Positions 37,596-47,912 of a stretch of DNA of 50,586 nucleotides are shown in pieces. The DNA is from an uncultured Pelagibacteraceae bacterium (GTDB taxonomy: Bacteria; Pseudomonadota; Alphaproteobacteria; Pelagibacterales; Pelagibacteraceae), in NCBI GenBank assembly GCA_902549495.1, contig CACCVU010000004.1, positions 1 to 50,586 of the forward strand. Direction: 5' to 3'. The position numbers and the translations under genes were made by a program. Numbering within the stretch: the first letter of the stretch is position 1; the number at the start of each line of letters is the position of its first letter. The notes beneath the pieces are model-generated. The model was not told the DNA's origin, searched no databases, and worked only from the letters and a program-made list of their open reading frames with translations.

Positions 37596-38257
37596 GCAAA
37601 TCCATAAAAGAGCTAGAAGGTTCAATAAAATATAGTTTTAAGAATAAAGATTTACTTCATAAGGCATTAACTCACAAAAGCTTTAATTCAGATAACAACA
37701 ATGAAAAATTAGAATTTCTAGGAGACAGAGTCCTAGGATTAGTTATTTCAAAAAAACTTTTGGAAAAATATCCTAATGAAAAAGAGGGAATTATTGATAA
37801 AAAATTTGCAAATTTAGTAAACAAAAAAACGTGCACTAAGATCGCAAGAAAGTTAAATCTTAAAAAATATCTTTATTTGGGCACCTCACAAAAAAATATA
37901 GAAAGATCTGCTGACAAGATTGTAAGTGATAGTCTCGAAGCAATAGTTGGAGCGATATACTTAGATGGTGGAATAAAATCATCAGAAAAATTTATACTAA
38001 ATCTGTGGGAAAGTTTTATTGTTAATTCAGTCATTACTCTCATCGATTCAAAAACTAAACTACAAGAGTACAGTTTAAAAAAATTTAAAAAATTACCTAA
38101 ATATACTTTTTTTAAAAAAACAGGTCCTCAACACAAACCCGTATTTAAGACTGAGGTAGAAATTCCAGAATCTAAAAAGATAATTGGTGAAGGGGCTTCC
38201 AAAAAAAAAGCTCAACAAAATGCTGCAGAAAAATTAATAAAAATGTTGAATATATGA
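37592..38257 (+). CDS. rnc: ribonuclease III
   Basis: Double-stranded RNA endonuclease for rRNA and mRNA processing. The 221-residue protein has the catalytic motif NEKLEFLGDRVLGL (about 36-49), the later acidic residues in SDSLEAIVGAIYLDGG (about 110-125) and a C-terminal double-stranded RNA-binding domain ending GEGASKKKAQQNAAEKLI. Overlaps lepB and recO by four bases each. In most alphaproteobacteria era comes next; here recO follows directly. Confidence 0.95.
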   Translation: MSKSIKELEGSIKYSFKNKDLLHKALTHKSFNSDNNNEKLEFLGDRVLGLVISKKLLEKYPNEKEGIIDKKFANLVNKKTCTKIARKLNLKKYLYLGTSQKNIERSADKIVSDSLEAIVGAIYLDGGIKSSEKFILNLWESFIVNSVITLIDSKTKLQEYSLKKFKKLPKYTFFKKTGPQHKPVFKTEVEIPESKKIIGEGASKKKAQQNAAEKLIKMLNI

Positions 38258-38931
38258 ACTGGGAAGATGAATGCTATCTTTTGTCTAAAAAAAAATTTAA
38301 AGAAAATGCAAATATAATAAATGTATTTTCAAAAAATAGAGGAAAAGTATCTGGAGTAGTATATGGAGGGAACTCTAGAAAAATAAAAAATTATTTACAA
38401 ATATCCAATAAACTTTACATAAATCACAATGCTAAAAATGAGAATAGATTAGGTTATTTCAAAACTGAACTAGTAAAACCCATATCTCCACGATATTTCA
38501 ATGATAAGGAACGTTCTTCAGCTTTATTATCAATATCATCAATTTTAAATATGTTGTTACCAGAATCTCAACCCAATCAAAATATTTATAAATCTTTTGA
38601 AGAATTTGTTAACTCAATAAAGTTAGATAATTGGGTGATTTTTTATATATTTTTAGAATTAAGTTTAATAAAAGATTTAGGATACGATCCAAACTTAGAA
38701 AAGTTCAAAAATAATAAATCAGAAGCTGACTTTCAAAAAATTAAAATTGATACCTTTACTTACGACGTACCCTCATATTTAATACAAAATAGAATCCCAG
38801 ATGAGCTTTCAAAAAATTTAATAAAAGCTTCGCTCAATTTTACTAGAAACATTATTCAAAATAGATTTTTTCTTCCAAATAATTTACCTTTTCCAAAGTC
38901 AAGAATTTTATTGGAGAATTATTACAACTAA
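38254..38931 (+). CDS. recO: DNA repair protein RecO
   Basis: Helps load RecA on gaps with RecF and RecR. The 225-residue protein starts with the RecO OB-fold (WEDECYLLSKKKFKENANII, GKVSGVVYGG), followed by a divergent helical part with LELSLIKDLGYDPNLEK, the family's usual mid-region motif. The C-terminal third is weakly conserved and no zinc-finger cysteines are seen. Supported mainly by the N terminus and by its place after rnc. The stop interlocks with that of convergent hemB. Confidence 0.86.
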   Translation: MNWEDECYLLSKKKFKENANIINVFSKNRGKVSGVVYGGNSRKIKNYLQISNKLYINHNAKNENRLGYFKTELVKPISPRYFNDKERSSALLSISSILNMLLPESQPNQNIYKSFEEFVNSIKLDNWVIFYIFLELSLIKDLGYDPNLEKFKNNKSEADFQKIKIDTFTYDVPSYLIQNRIPDELSKNLIKASLNFTRNIIQNRFFLPNNLPFPKSRILLENYYN

Positions 38932-39923
38932 ATATTTTTAATCTTTTTAGCAATATCAATAGCAAAATACGTTACAATAGCGCAAGCACCAGCTCTTTTA
39001 AATGAAATCAAACTTTCAATAACTGAATCATCTTTTAAAATTTTTTTTTGTATAGCATTTTTAATTAAAAAATATTCTCCTGAAACTTGATAAGCTAAGA
39101 CAGGAACTTTGAAATTATTTTTAATTTGTTTTATGATATCTAAATATATCATACCGGGCTTTACCATAACCATATCAGCACCTTCTTTTATGTCCAGCGC
39201 AACTTCTCTAAATGCTTCAGAACTATTTCTGAAGTCCATTTGATATGTTTTTTTATCATTCTTAAGTTTAGCTTTACTTCCCACAGCATCTCTAAACGGA
39301 CCATAAAAATTTGAAGCATATTTTACTGCGTAAGATAAAATACTTACATCTTTAAAATTATTTCGGTCTAACTCTTGTCTTATTTTTCCAATTCGACCAT
39401 CCATCATATCTGACGGAGCAATGATATCGCATCCCATTCTTGCTTGTAGTAATGCTTGTTTCACTAAAATTTTTATAGTTTGATCATTGTCAATTTTTTT
39501 ATTTATAATTACCCCATCATGACCATGTGAAGTATAAGGATCTAAAGCAACATCACACATAACTCCGATTTCTGGAAATTTTTTTTTAACTAACTTTATT
39601 CCTCTGCAAACTAAATTATTAGGATTTAGGGCTTCTGTTCCATGTTTATCCTTCTTTAAATTAGGAGTGTAAGGAAATAATGCAACCATAGGAATTTTAT
39701 ATTTTCTTACTTGGTTTAGAATTGACGATAGTTTATCTAATGAATATCTTTTAATTCCAGGCATTGATTTTATCGACTCAATTTTATTTTTTCCCTCTCT
39801 GATAAATATTGGTAGAATAAGATCGTTGGTAGATATACTGGTCTCAGAGATAAGATTTCGTATCCATTTTGATTTTCTTAATCTTCTTAACCTTGTTTTA
39901 GGGTATGAACCGACAAAATTCAT
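38928..39923 (-). CDS. hemB: delta-aminolevulinic acid dehydratase (porphobilinogen synthase)
   Basis: Condenses two 5-aminolevulinates to porphobilinogen in heme synthesis. The 331-residue protein has the active-site lysines in SYAVKYASNFYGPFRD and VMVKPGMIYLD. The metal site reads CDVALDPYTSHGHDG, the magnesium-type sequence without the three zinc cysteines, as common in alphaproteobacteria. Divergent from rpiB over 78 bases in which I see no clear motif. Confidence 0.96.
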   Translation of the reverse strand: MNFVGSYPKTRLRRLRKSKWIRNLISETSISTNDLILPIFIREGKNKIESIKSMPGIKRYSLDKLSSILNQVRKYKIPMVALFPYTPNLKKDKHGTEALNPNNLVCRGIKLVKKKFPEIGVMCDVALDPYTSHGHDGVIINKKIDNDQTIKILVKQALLQARMGCDIIAPSDMMDGRIGKIRQELDRNNFKDVSILSYAVKYASNFYGPFRDAVGSKAKLKNDKKTYQMDFRNSSEAFREVALDIKEGADMVMVKPGMIYLDIIKQIKNNFKVPVLAYQVSGEYFLIKNAIQKKILKDDSVIESLISFKRAGACAIVTYFAIDIAKKIKNI

Positions 39924-40001
39924 GTAAAGCTCTGATAATTTATAGTTTTATGCGACAAATATATTAATATTAATGTAAATAGTGTAATTTAATTAGATAA
40001 T

Positions 40002-40454
40002 ATGAGCAATATAAAACTAAATAAAATATTTAAAACTGCATGTATTGCCTCAGACCATGCAGGCTTCAAGTTGAAAGAATATATTAAAGACTATTTAATT
40101 GATAATAATTTTTCAGTATTTGATGTTGGTCCATATAATGATCGGTCAGTAGATTATCCAGATTACGCAAAAAAGCTTGGTAATAGAATCAAATTAAAAA
40201 AGAGCAATGTTGGCATCCTTGTGTGTGGTTCAGGCACAGGTATGGCAATAAGCGCCAATAAAATCAAAACAATTAGAGCAGCAGTTTGCTACAATTTAAA
40301 GTCTACAAGATTGTCTAGACAACATAATAATGCTAATATAATTGCGTTAGGAGCTAGATTTATTAATAAAAAACTATCTTTAAAATTAGTTGAAATTTTT
40401 TTAAAAACTAAATTTGAAGGGGGTAGGCATTTGAGAAGGGTTAAAAAAATTTAA
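40002..40454 (+). CDS. rpiB: ribose 5-phosphate isomerase B
   Basis: Interconverts ribose 5-phosphate and ribulose 5-phosphate. The 150-residue protein has [29 protein letters not shown] and the catalytic cysteine in [16 protein letters not shown]-like [12 protein letters not shown] (about 67-78). It starts three bases before glyA's leader, as in the common alphaproteobacterial rpiB-glyA pair. Confidence 0.94.
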   Translation: MSNIKLNKIFKTACIASDHAGFKLKEYIKDYLIDNNFSVFDVGPYNDRSVDYPDYAKKLGNRIKLKKSNVGILVCGSGTGMAISANKIKTIRAAVCYNLKSTRLSRQHNNANIIALGARFINKKLSLKLVEIFLKTKFEGGRHLRRVKKI

Positions 40455-40456
40455 TT

Positions 40457-41758
40457 ATGTCGATAGCATTAAAGTTAAATAAATATTTGAACAGTTTTTT
40501 TAAATTAGATTTAAAAGAAGCTGATAAAGAATTGTATAAATCTATACAAGAAGAATTTTCAAGACAACAAAACCACATTGAACTAATTGCTTCTGAAAAT
40601 ATTGTTTCAAGAGCAGTTCTTGAAGCTCAAGGATCTGTTTTAACAAATAAATATGCAGAAGGTTACCCAGGCAAAAGATATTATGGTGGATGTGAGCATG
40701 TAGATGTTTCTGAAAATTTAGCTATAGAGAGAGCTAAAAAATTATTTGATTGTAAATTTGCTAATGTACAACCACACTCAGGCGCACAAGCTAATGGTGC
40801 AGTCTATTTAGCTTTATTAAAACCCGGGGATACTACGCTTGCTATGAGTTTAAATTCAGGCGGACACTTAACCCATGGAGCTAAACCTGCACAATCAGGA
40901 AAATGGTTTAATGCTTTACATTATGAAGTAGACCAAAAGACCGGGTTAATTGATTATGAAAGTGTTGAAAAAATTGCTATTGCAAACAAACCTAAACTTA
41001 TAATTGCTGGTGGTAGTGCTTACTCGAGAATAATAGATTTTAAAAAGTTCAGAGAAATTTGTGATAAAGTCGGTGCATATTTTCTTGTAGATATGGCTCA
41101 CTTTTCTGGCTTGGTCGCTGGAGGCGCATATCCAAATCCTACTAGATATGCTGATGTTGTAACTTCAACTACACATAAAGTTTTAAGAGGACCGAGAGGT
41201 GGAATTATTTTAACTAATAGAGAAGATTTAATTAAAAAATTTAATAGTGCTATATTTCCGGGATTGCAAGGCGGACCTTTAATGCATGTCATAGCTGCAA
41301 AAGCTGTTTGTTTTAAAGAGGCACTCTCTGCTGACTTTAAAGACTATACTAAAAACGTAATAAATAATGCCAAGATTCTTTCAGAAAGATTATCTGAAAA
41401 AGGTTTTAAAATTTTCTCAGGAGGAACTGATACTCACTTGATGTTGATAGATCTTAGATCTTTTGGTGTAACTGGTAAAGATGCACAAGCTTCTCTTGGT
41501 CGATCTAATATAACTTGTAATAAAAATGGAATTCCTTTTGATACCGAGAGCCCGATGATAACCTCTGGGATAAGATTGGGCACTCCTGCATGTACTACAA
41601 GAGGTTTTGGAGCGAACGAATTTAAGCTTGTAGGAGATTTAATTTTTAAAGTAATAGACGGACTAAGCAAAAACAAAGAAGACAACTCTAAAATAGAAAA
41701 AGAAGTTCAAAAAGAAATAATTGAACTTTGCTCATCTTTTCCTATATATAGTAGTTAA
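40457..41758 (+). CDS. glyA: serine hydroxymethyltransferase
   Basis: PLP enzyme converting serine and tetrahydrofolate to glycine and methylene-tetrahydrofolate. The 433-residue protein has [32 protein letters not shown], the PLP lysine in [13 protein letters not shown] (about residues 235-247) and [11 protein letters not shown]. Full length. Followed five bases later by nrdR. Confidence 0.97.
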   Translation: MSIALKLNKYLNSFFKLDLKEADKELYKSIQEEFSRQQNHIELIASENIVSRAVLEAQGSVLTNKYAEGYPGKRYYGGCEHVDVSENLAIERAKKLFDCKFANVQPHSGAQANGAVYLALLKPGDTTLAMSLNSGGHLTHGAKPAQSGKWFNALHYEVDQKTGLIDYESVEKIAIANKPKLIIAGGSAYSRIIDFKKFREICDKVGAYFLVDMAHFSGLVAGGAYPNPTRYADVVTSTTHKVLRGPRGGIILTNREDLIKKFNSAIFPGLQGGPLMHVIAAKAVCFKEALSADFKDYTKNVINNAKILSERLSEKGFKIFSGGTDTHLMLIDLRSFGVTGKDAQASLGRSNITCNKNGIPFDTESPMITSGIRLGTPACTTRGFGANEFKLVGDLIFKVIDGLSKNKEDNSKIEKEVQKEIIELCSSFPIYSS

Positions 41759-41763
41759 ATAAT

Positions 41764-42225
41764 ATGCTTTGTCCATTTTGTAGAGAAAAAGACACTTCGG
41801 TAGTAGACTCTAGACCCACAGAGGACGGCACAGCAATTAGAAGAAGAAGACTTTGTGGATGTGAAAGAAAAGAGAGATTTACAACATTTGAAAGAGTTCA
41901 ATTTCAAGAATTAACAGTCATTAAAGGTAACGGCAAACGAGAACCTTTTGACAGAGATAAAATTTCAAAATCTATAAGAATTGCTACTAGAAAAAGACCA
42001 ATTGACTCCGAGACCATTGAGAAATTTATTTCAAAAATTGTACGTAATCTTGAGGGACTTGGTGAGAGCGAAATACCAACGCCAACCATAGGTAAATTTA
42101 TTATGGAAGGTCTTTCATCCTTAGATAAAGTTGCCTATGTACGTTTTGCCTCTGTCTATAAAAACTTTAAGGAAGCAAAAGACTTTGAAGAATTTGTAGG
42201 CAATATAAATGAAACTAAATCATAA
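41764..42225 (+). CDS. nrdR: transcriptional repressor NrdR with atypical zinc ribbon
   Basis: Represses ribonucleotide reductase genes depending on ATP/dATP binding to its ATP-cone. The 153-residue protein has the N-terminal zinc ribbon and the ATP-cone ([20 protein letters not shown], about 54-73). The first cysteine pair C3/C6 is normal. The second pair, normally C31-x2-C34, reads C31-G-C33 with one inserted residue before RFTT (38-41). Whether zinc is still bound is unclear. Overlaps ribD by 17 bases. Confidence 0.93.
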   Translation: MLCPFCREKDTSVVDSRPTEDGTAIRRRRLCGCERKERFTTFERVQFQELTVIKGNGKREPFDRDKISKSIRIATRKRPIDSETIEKFISKIVRNLEGLGESEIPTPTIGKFIMEGLSSLDKVAYVRFASVYKNFKEAKDFEEFVGNINETKS

Positions 42226-43273
42226 TCTTTATTCAAATCTTGCATTTAATTTAGCTGAAAAAAATTTAGGTAAAACCAATAAAAATCCATCTGTTGGATG
42301 TGTAATTGTGAAAAATAATTCTGTTATAAGCTCAGGCACTACATCTCATAATGGAAGACCTCATGCTGAATTCAATGCCTTAAATAAAAATATTAATTTT
42401 AAAAATTGCAATATGTATGTCACATTAGAGCCTTGCACACATTTTGGAGTTACCCCACCATGCACAAATATTATAAAGAGGAAAAAAATTAAGAATGTTT
42501 ACTATAATTTTAATGATCCTGATCTAAGAACTTACAAAAAGGCGCACAACGTTTTAAAGAATGTAAAAAAAATTAAAAAGATAGACACTAGATACAAGAA
42601 TTTTTACAAAAGTTATTTCTTAAATAAAGTTAAAAATTTCCCATTAATAGATGCAAAAATCGCAATCTCTAAAGATTTTTTTACAATAAATAAAAAAAAA
42701 AAATGGATAACTAATTTTAGATCAAGACAAGTTGCTCATTTAATTAGATCAAAATATGATTGTATAGTTTCAACTTCTTATTCGATAAATAAGGATAACT
42801 CATTGTTAAATTGTAGAATAGAGGGATTAAATAATAATAAACCTGATTTAATCATAATAGATAGACATTTAAGACTAAAAAAAAAACTTAGACTATTAAA
42901 TTTACCAAATCAAAGAAAAATTTACATATTTACTTTGAGCAATAATAAAAAGAAGATTTCTTTTCTTAAGAAGAAAAAAATAAAGATTATTAAAATTAAA
43001 AAACTTAAAGACAAAAAAGATTTTGAGAATCTTTTCAAAAAAATTATGAAAATTGGAAAAGGGAGAATTCTAATTGAATCAGGTTTAGTTTTTTTAAATC
43101 AATTATTTAGATATAAATTAATAAATAATTTGTATTTATTTAAATCAAATAAATTTTTATATTCTAACGGTCGTAATAATCAAAGCATCAGTTTTATAAA
43201 GAAACTAAAAATTAAGAACAAAATAAATATTAATTTAGATAACGATGAACTTTTTGAAGTAAGGATAAAATAA
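42209..43273 (+). CDS. ribD: bifunctional riboflavin biosynthesis deaminase/reductase
   Basis: Deaminates and reduces the pyrimidine intermediate of riboflavin synthesis. The 354-residue protein has the zinc deaminase domain ([11 protein letters not shown] and [13 protein letters not shown], within about 50-90) and a C-terminal reductase domain ([21 protein letters not shown]). The reductase half is very Lys-rich and contains a run of twelve A (42692-42703), read in frame as four lysines. Overlaps nrdR and ribE (one base). Confidence 0.93.
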   Translation: MKLNHNLYSNLAFNLAEKNLGKTNKNPSVGCVIVKNNSVISSGTTSHNGRPHAEFNALNKNINFKNCNMYVTLEPCTHFGVTPPCTNIIKRKKIKNVYYNFNDPDLRTYKKAHNVLKNVKKIKKIDTRYKNFYKSYFLNKVKNFPLIDAKIAISKDFFTINKKKKWITNFRSRQVAHLIRSKYDCIVSTSYSINKDNSLLNCRIEGLNNNKPDLIIIDRHLRLKKKLRLLNLPNQRKIYIFTLSNNKKKISFLKKKKIKIIKIKKLKDKKDFENLFKKIMKIGKGRILIESGLVFLNQLFRYKLINNLYLFKSNKFLYSNGRNNQSISFIKKLKIKNKININLDNDELFEVRIK

Positions 43274-43860
43274 TGTTCAATGGAATAATATATAGCATCG
43301 GTACAATTAAAAATATTTCTAAAAACAAAAAATCTTTATTGATTGGAATTAAGTCTAATCTAAATTTTAAACAAAATGAAATTGGTTCGTCAGTTAATTG
43401 TAGCGGAGTTTGTTTAACACTCACAAAAATTCAAAAAGATATTATTTACTTTTACGTATCAAATGAAACTATCGATAGATCAAATTTCAAAAAAGTTAAA
43501 ATTGGCCAAGCAATTAATTTAGAAAAATCTTTAATATATGGACAAAAAATTTCAGGTCATTTTATCCAAGGGCATGTCGACACAACAGCTAAAGTAAAAA
43601 AAATTAAAATAATTGATAACTCGTGGTCTATTAAACTGGAAATTAAAAATAAAAAATTTATGAAATTTTTAGAGGAAAAGGCATCTATATCAATTAATGG
43701 CGTGTCACTTACTGTTTCTAAAGTTTATAAAAAAGTTTTTCAATTAAATATAATTCCTCATACTTTAAGGTTAACGAATTTAAAACATCTTAAAATAAAT
43801 GATTTGGTGAATGTTGAATTAGATATATTTGGTAAATATATATATAAATATACAAGCTAA
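43273..43860 (+). CDS. ribE: riboflavin synthase alpha subunit
   Basis: Dismutates two lumazines to riboflavin. The 195-residue protein consists of two lumazine-binding repeats: [12 protein letters not shown] with SSVNCSGVCLTL in the first half, and SGHFIQGHVDTTA with ASISINGVSLTVS in the second. Order and length fit the family. It is followed by ribB one base later. Confidence 0.93.
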   Translation: MFNGIIYSIGTIKNISKNKKSLLIGIKSNLNFKQNEIGSSVNCSGVCLTLTKIQKDIIYFYVSNETIDRSNFKKVKIGQAINLEKSLIYGQKISGHFIQGHVDTTAKVKKIKIIDNSWSIKLEIKNKKFMKFLEEKASISINGVSLTVSKVYKKVFQLNIIPHTLRLTNLKHLKINDLVNVELDIFGKYIYKYTS

Positions 43861-43861
43861 T

Positions 43862-44920
43862 ATGTCCAAAAAAAAATTTTCAAATATTCAAACTATAATT
43901 AAAGACGCCAAAAAGGGAAAAATGTTTATCTTGGTAGACGATGAGAATCGTGAAAACGAAGGTGATCTTATAATTCCAGGATCAAAATGTAATTCGAGAG
44001 TAATTAATTTTATGGCTAAACACGGTAGAGGACTTATCTGTCTGGCCTTAACAAAAAAACAAATAGATAGATTGAGACTTCCACTCATGTCTTCAATTAA
44101 TAAATCAAGAATGCAAACTGCTTTCACAGTATCAATTGAAGCAAAAAAAGGTATATCAACTGGAATTTCAGCTTTTGATAGAGCGAAAACAATTAAAGTA
44201 GCTATTAATCAAAATTCGAGTAGAAAGGATATTGTTTCACCAGGTCATGTATTCCCATTAGTTGCAAGAAATGGTGGAGTATTAGAAAGAGCGGGACATA
44301 CCGAAGCCTCTATAGATATATCAAAATTATCAAAGTTAAACCCTAGTTCAGTTATTTGTGAAGTAATGAATGAAGATGGAAGGATGGCTAGATTAGATGA
44401 CTTAGTTAGATTTTCAAAAAAACATAAAATTAAAATAGCGTCTATTACAGACTTAATTTCTCATAGATTAAAAAATGAAAAACTTGTTTTTAAGACCTAT
44501 TCTAAGAACATCTCTGAAAAAAAAAATATGAAAATAAATCTTTCAATTTTCAAGAACAAGTTAAATAAATTTGAGAGTTTTGTTTTACATAAAGGTAAAT
44601 TTAATAAGAATAAATCAATACCAATAAGAGTTTTATCAAAAAAAATAAGCCGATTAAGTTTGTTGAAAAATAAAGAAATAAAAAAAAATATCAAAATTCT
44701 TTCAAAATATAAAAATTTTATGCTAGTTATAATTAATAATGAAATTAACAAAAATAAGAAGAATGATACAGACGTCACTTTAAGATACTATGGTTTAGGT
44801 GCGCAAATAATTAAAGAGTTTAACGTAAGAAATATGGTACTAATTTCACGTACTAAAAAGAAACTTATTGGTTTAGAGGGATTTGGTTTAAAAATTAAAA
44901 AACAAATTATAATAAAATGA
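43862..44920 (+). CDS. ribB: 3,4-dihydroxy-2-butanone 4-phosphate synthase with degenerate GTP cyclohydrolase II half (RibBX type)
   Basis: Makes the four-carbon precursor of riboflavin from ribulose 5-phosphate. Start is the ATG at 43862; 11 extra upstream codons lie inside ribE. Residues 1 to about 205 are intact RibB (VDDENRENEGDLIIPG, AKHGRGLICLALT, GHVFPLVARNGGVLERAGHTEA). The C-terminal about 145 residues keep only the RibA ending (RYYGLGAQIIKEF, KKLIGLEGFGLKI) and lack the zinc-binding CxxDxxGSxRCxC motif. GTP cyclohydrolase II activity must come from another gene. Confidence 0.92.
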   Translation: MSKKKFSNIQTIIKDAKKGKMFILVDDENRENEGDLIIPGSKCNSRVINFMAKHGRGLICLALTKKQIDRLRLPLMSSINKSRMQTAFTVSIEAKKGISTGISAFDRAKTIKVAINQNSSRKDIVSPGHVFPLVARNGGVLERAGHTEASIDISKLSKLNPSSVICEVMNEDGRMARLDDLVRFSKKHKIKIASITDLISHRLKNEKLVFKTYSKNISEKKNMKINLSIFKNKLNKFESFVLHKGKFNKNKSIPIRVLSKKISRLSLLKNKEIKKNIKILSKYKNFMLVIINNEINKNKKNDTDVTLRYYGLGAQIIKEFNVRNMVLISRTKKKLIGLEGFGLKIKKQIIIK

Positions 44921-45342
44921 AACGAATTCTAATCGTGAACGCTAATTACTATGATAAGATTTCAAGAAATTTAATTAGTTCTTCAAAAAAAATACTCATG
45001 CACAGAAAAATGAAAGTAAATATTTTCAATGTTACAGGTATTTATGAAATACCAATAGCAATAAGGAAAAATATTAAAAAATTTGATGCTTTTGTTGCTT
45101 TAGGTTGTGTAATAAAAGGGAAGACACCTCATTTTGATTTTATATGTACATCTACTTTTGATGCTATTTTGAATTTATCAATCATGTATAATAAACCTAT
45201 TGGAAACGGTATTATTACTGCATTAAATTTAAAACAAGCTAAAGAGAGATGTGGATTAGTAAGATCAAATAAAACTAATAAGGGATTGGAAGCTGCTAGA
45301 GCGGTAATATCTATCTTAAATAATGGACCAAAAAAAATCTAA
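44917..45342 (+). CDS. ribH: 6,7-dimethyl-8-ribityllumazine synthase
   Basis: Joins the butanone phosphate with the pyrimidine intermediate to form lumazine. The 141-residue protein has NVTGIYEIPIAI, ALGCVIKGKTPHFDFIC with the catalytic histidine, and KPIGNGIITALNLKQAKER. Four-base ATGA overlap with ribB and a 20-base overlap with nusB. With ribD, ribE and ribB it forms the riboflavin cluster. Confidence 0.94.
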   Translation: MKRILIVNANYYDKISRNLISSSKKILMHRKMKVNIFNVTGIYEIPIAIRKNIKKFDAFVALGCVIKGKTPHFDFICTSTFDAILNLSIMYNKPIGNGIITALNLKQAKERCGLVRSNKTNKGLEAARAVISILNNGPKKI

Positions 45343-45724
45343 GAATCCCTCACCTAGAATAAAAGTAATACAGAAAATTTATAATTTTTTAATGAATCCT
45401 GAGTCAAAAATTGATTTTCCGAAGAATCAATATAAGAAATTTATAAAAGATGTTGTTAATGGAACTCTTGAAAGATCAGAGTTGATTGAAGAGACTGTAA
45501 ATAAGCATCTAGCTAATGATATTGATTTAAAAAAAACTGATAAATTGTTAAAAATTATCCTCTTCGCAGCTATTTTTGAACTTATGTTTAAACATAATAA
45601 TCCAAAAAAAGTTATAATAAGCGAATATTTATTAGCATCTGAGTTTTTTTTAGAAAAAGTTCAAATTGGTTATTTAAACGCTATTTTAGATAAAATATCA
45701 AAAGTTCTTAGAAAAGATGGGTAA
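45323..45724 (+). CDS. nusB: transcription antitermination factor NusB
   Basis: With NusE binds boxA RNA to keep RNA polymerase processive on rRNA operons. The 133-residue all-helical protein is divergent but shows VNGTLERSELIEETV, LKKTDKLLKIILFAAIFELM and KKVIISEYLLASEFF, the usual NusB C-terminal motifs. Placement right after ribH is the standard arrangement. A 79-base gap with T-rich DNA follows before hppA. Confidence 0.9.
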   Translation: MDQKKSKNPSPRIKVIQKIYNFLMNPESKIDFPKNQYKKFIKDVVNGTLERSELIEETVNKHLANDIDLKKTDKLLKIILFAAIFELMFKHNNPKKVIISEYLLASEFFLEKVQIGYLNAILDKISKVLRKDG

Positions 45725-45803
45725 AAAAAGTTAATAAATTTGTCAACTTTAGCTTGCCTTTTTAATCCTTTTTTGGCATTTATCCGTTTATTATTTTATA
45801 AAT

Positions 45804-47909
45804 ATGACAAATTACTTAGAACTTCTTTATCTAATTTCATTTACAGGTGTATTAGCTGTTGCATACAGTTATTTACTTTCTGGTCAGATTATTTCTTCAA
45901 GCCCGGGGAATAATCGTATGCAAGAAATTGCAGAGGCTATTCAAATTGGTGCTAAAGCATATCTTAACAGACAGTATAAAACTATTGCTGTAGTAGGAGT
46001 AATTGTATTAGCTGTGGTCACTTATTTTTTTAATTATTTAGTTGGCCTTGGTTATTTTATTGGGGCTTTTCTATCTGGGGTAGCTGGATATGTTGGTATG
46101 TTAATTTCTGTAAAAGCTAACGTTAGAACAGCCGAAGCAGCTAGATCAAGTTTACAATCTGGATTAACTATTGCATTTAAATCTGGAGCTATAACAGGTC
46201 TATTAGTCGCTGGCTTAGCTTTATTAGCTATTACCATATACTACATTATTTTGATAAACCTTGAAGTTGATAATAGAGAAATTATAAATGCTTTAGTTGC
46301 CTTAGGTTTTGGCGCTTCTTTGATTTCTATTTTTGCAAGATTAGGAGGCGGAATTTTTACTAAAGGGGCTGACGTGGGAGCTGATTTAGTTGGAAAAGTT
46401 GAGGCAGGAATTCCTGAAGATGATCCAAGAAATCCAGCAGTTATAGCAGACAATGTTGGCGATAACGTTGGAGATTGTGCTGGAATGGCTGCTGACTTGT
46501 TTGAAACCTATGCTGTTACAATTGTTGCAACTATGGTTTTAGCTTCTATTTTTTCACCTCAAGATTATAATTTAATGGTTTATCCACTTGCTATTGGGGG
46601 AGCTTGCATAATAACTTCTATAATAGGAACTTGGTTTGTTAAATTAGGTAAAAGCAAAAATATTATGGGTGCCTTATATAAAGGCTTTATTGTAACTGCT
46701 ATCACCTCTTTATTAATAATGTATCCAGTTACCGATGCTATAATTGGGATAAATAAAACATATAATAATAATGCAGGATCAATTTTCAATGGGTTAGATC
46801 TTTATATTTGCGGTGTTGTTGGTTTTATAATAACTGGTTTATTAATTTGGGTGACAGAATATTATACTGGTACAAATTATAGACCTGTTAAAACAGTGGC
46901 TAAATCTTCAACTACTGGTCATGGAACAAATGTTATTCAGGGTCTTGCTATATCAATGGAGGCAACTGCTATACCTGCTTTAATAATTGTTGCGGGTATT
47001 TTGTATACTAACAGTCTAGCAGGTTTATATGGAATTGCTGTAGCAGTTACTGCTATGTTGGCTTTAACTGGAATGGTTGTTGCTTTAGACGCATATGGTC
47101 CTGTTACAGATAACGCTGGAGGTATCGCAGAAATGTCAAAACTTCCTAAAAATGTGAGAAAAACTACAGATGCCTTAGATGCTGTAGGAAATACTACGAA
47201 GGCGGTAACAAAAGGTTATGCTATAGGTTCAGCTGGTTTAGGGGCTCTAGTTCTTTTTGCAGCTTATACGGAAGATATAAAATATTTTTCCAAAGTTAGC
47301 GGTTCAGCTCTAGAAGGTGTAAATGTAACTTTTGATTTGTCAAATCCTTTTGTTGTGGCAGGTTTACTAATTGGAGGTATGCTTCCTTATCTTTTTGGAT
47401 CAATGGGAATGCAAGCTGTTGGCCGAGCAGGTGGAGCTGTTGTAGTTGAAGTCAGAAGACAATTTAAGAAAATTCCAGGGATTATGAAAGGCAAGAGAAA
47501 ACCAGATTATGGTAGACTAGTAGATTTATTGACTAAGGCAGCCATAAAAGAAATGATAATCCCATCATTATTACCAGTGCTATCACCAATAGCACTCTAC
47601 TTTATAATTTTTCAAATTGGCGGGATGGAAGCAGCATTATCCTCTTTAGGCGCAATGTTGTTAGGAGTTATTATCACAGGTTTATTTGTTGCAGTATCTA
47701 TGACAGCTGGGGGTGGAGCGTGGGATAATGCAAAGAAATATATTGAAGATGGTAATTTCGGTGGAAAAGGTTCTGAAGCTCATAAATCGGCGGTTACAGG
47801 TGATACCGTTGGCGATCCTTATAAAGATACAGCTGGTCCTGCAGTTAACCCAATGATAAAAATTACTAATATAGTCGCGTTATTGCTATTAGCAATTATA
47901 GCTCATTAA
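45804..47909 (+). CDS. hppA: proton-translocating membrane pyrophosphatase, K+-independent type
   Basis: Inner-membrane pump using pyrophosphate hydrolysis to move protons. The 701 residues form about 16 helices. Pyrophosphate-binding segments include [33 protein letters not shown] and the late [13 protein letters not shown]. The motif [10 protein letters not shown] places Lys at 466 and Thr at 469, the residues that mark K+-independent H+ pumps as opposed to K+-dependent ones (Ala). Nothing suggests a Na+ pump. It is likely a single-gene unit between nusB and the convergent bamE. Confidence 0.95.
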   Translation: MTNYLELLYLISFTGVLAVAYSYLLSGQIISSSPGNNRMQEIAEAIQIGAKAYLNRQYKTIAVVGVIVLAVVTYFFNYLVGLGYFIGAFLSGVAGYVGMLISVKANVRTAEAARSSLQSGLTIAFKSGAITGLLVAGLALLAITIYYIILINLEVDNREIINALVALGFGASLISIFARLGGGIFTKGADVGADLVGKVEAGIPEDDPRNPAVIADNVGDNVGDCAGMAADLFETYAVTIVATMVLASIFSPQDYNLMVYPLAIGGACIITSIIGTWFVKLGKSKNIMGALYKGFIVTAITSLLIMYPVTDAIIGINKTYNNNAGSIFNGLDLYICGVVGFIITGLLIWVTEYYTGTNYRPVKTVAKSSTTGHGTNVIQGLAISMEATAIPALIIVAGILYTNSLAGLYGIAVAVTAMLALTGMVVALDAYGPVTDNAGGIAEMSKLPKNVRKTTDALDAVGNTTKAVTKGYAIGSAGLGALVLFAAYTEDIKYFSKVSGSALEGVNVTFDLSNPFVVAGLLIGGMLPYLFGSMGMQAVGRAGGAVVVEVRRQFKKIPGIMKGKRKPDYGRLVDLLTKAAIKEMIIPSLLPVLSPIALYFIIFQIGGMEAALSSLGAMLLGVIITGLFVAVSMTAGGGAWDNAKKYIEDGNFGGKGSEAHKSAVTGDTVGDPYKDTAGPAVNPMIKITNIVALLLLAIIAH

Positions 47910-47912
47910 GGC

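Noticed and set aside
39924-40001. AT-rich gap between hemB and rpiB with ATATTAATAT
   Set aside because: Searched for promoter pairs, operators and hairpins; the palindromic AT run is not distinguishable from background.
43829-43861. Upstream start for ribB inside ribE
   Set aside because: Eleven extra residues without homology; the ATG at 43862, one base after the ribE stop, fits the tightly packed operon.
45773-45802. TTGGCA and TATAAA with 18-base spacing before hppA
   Set aside because: The start of transcription would fall at or after the hppA ATG, so it cannot be the gene's normal promoter. The rest of the 79-base gap is T-rich without a clear hairpin.
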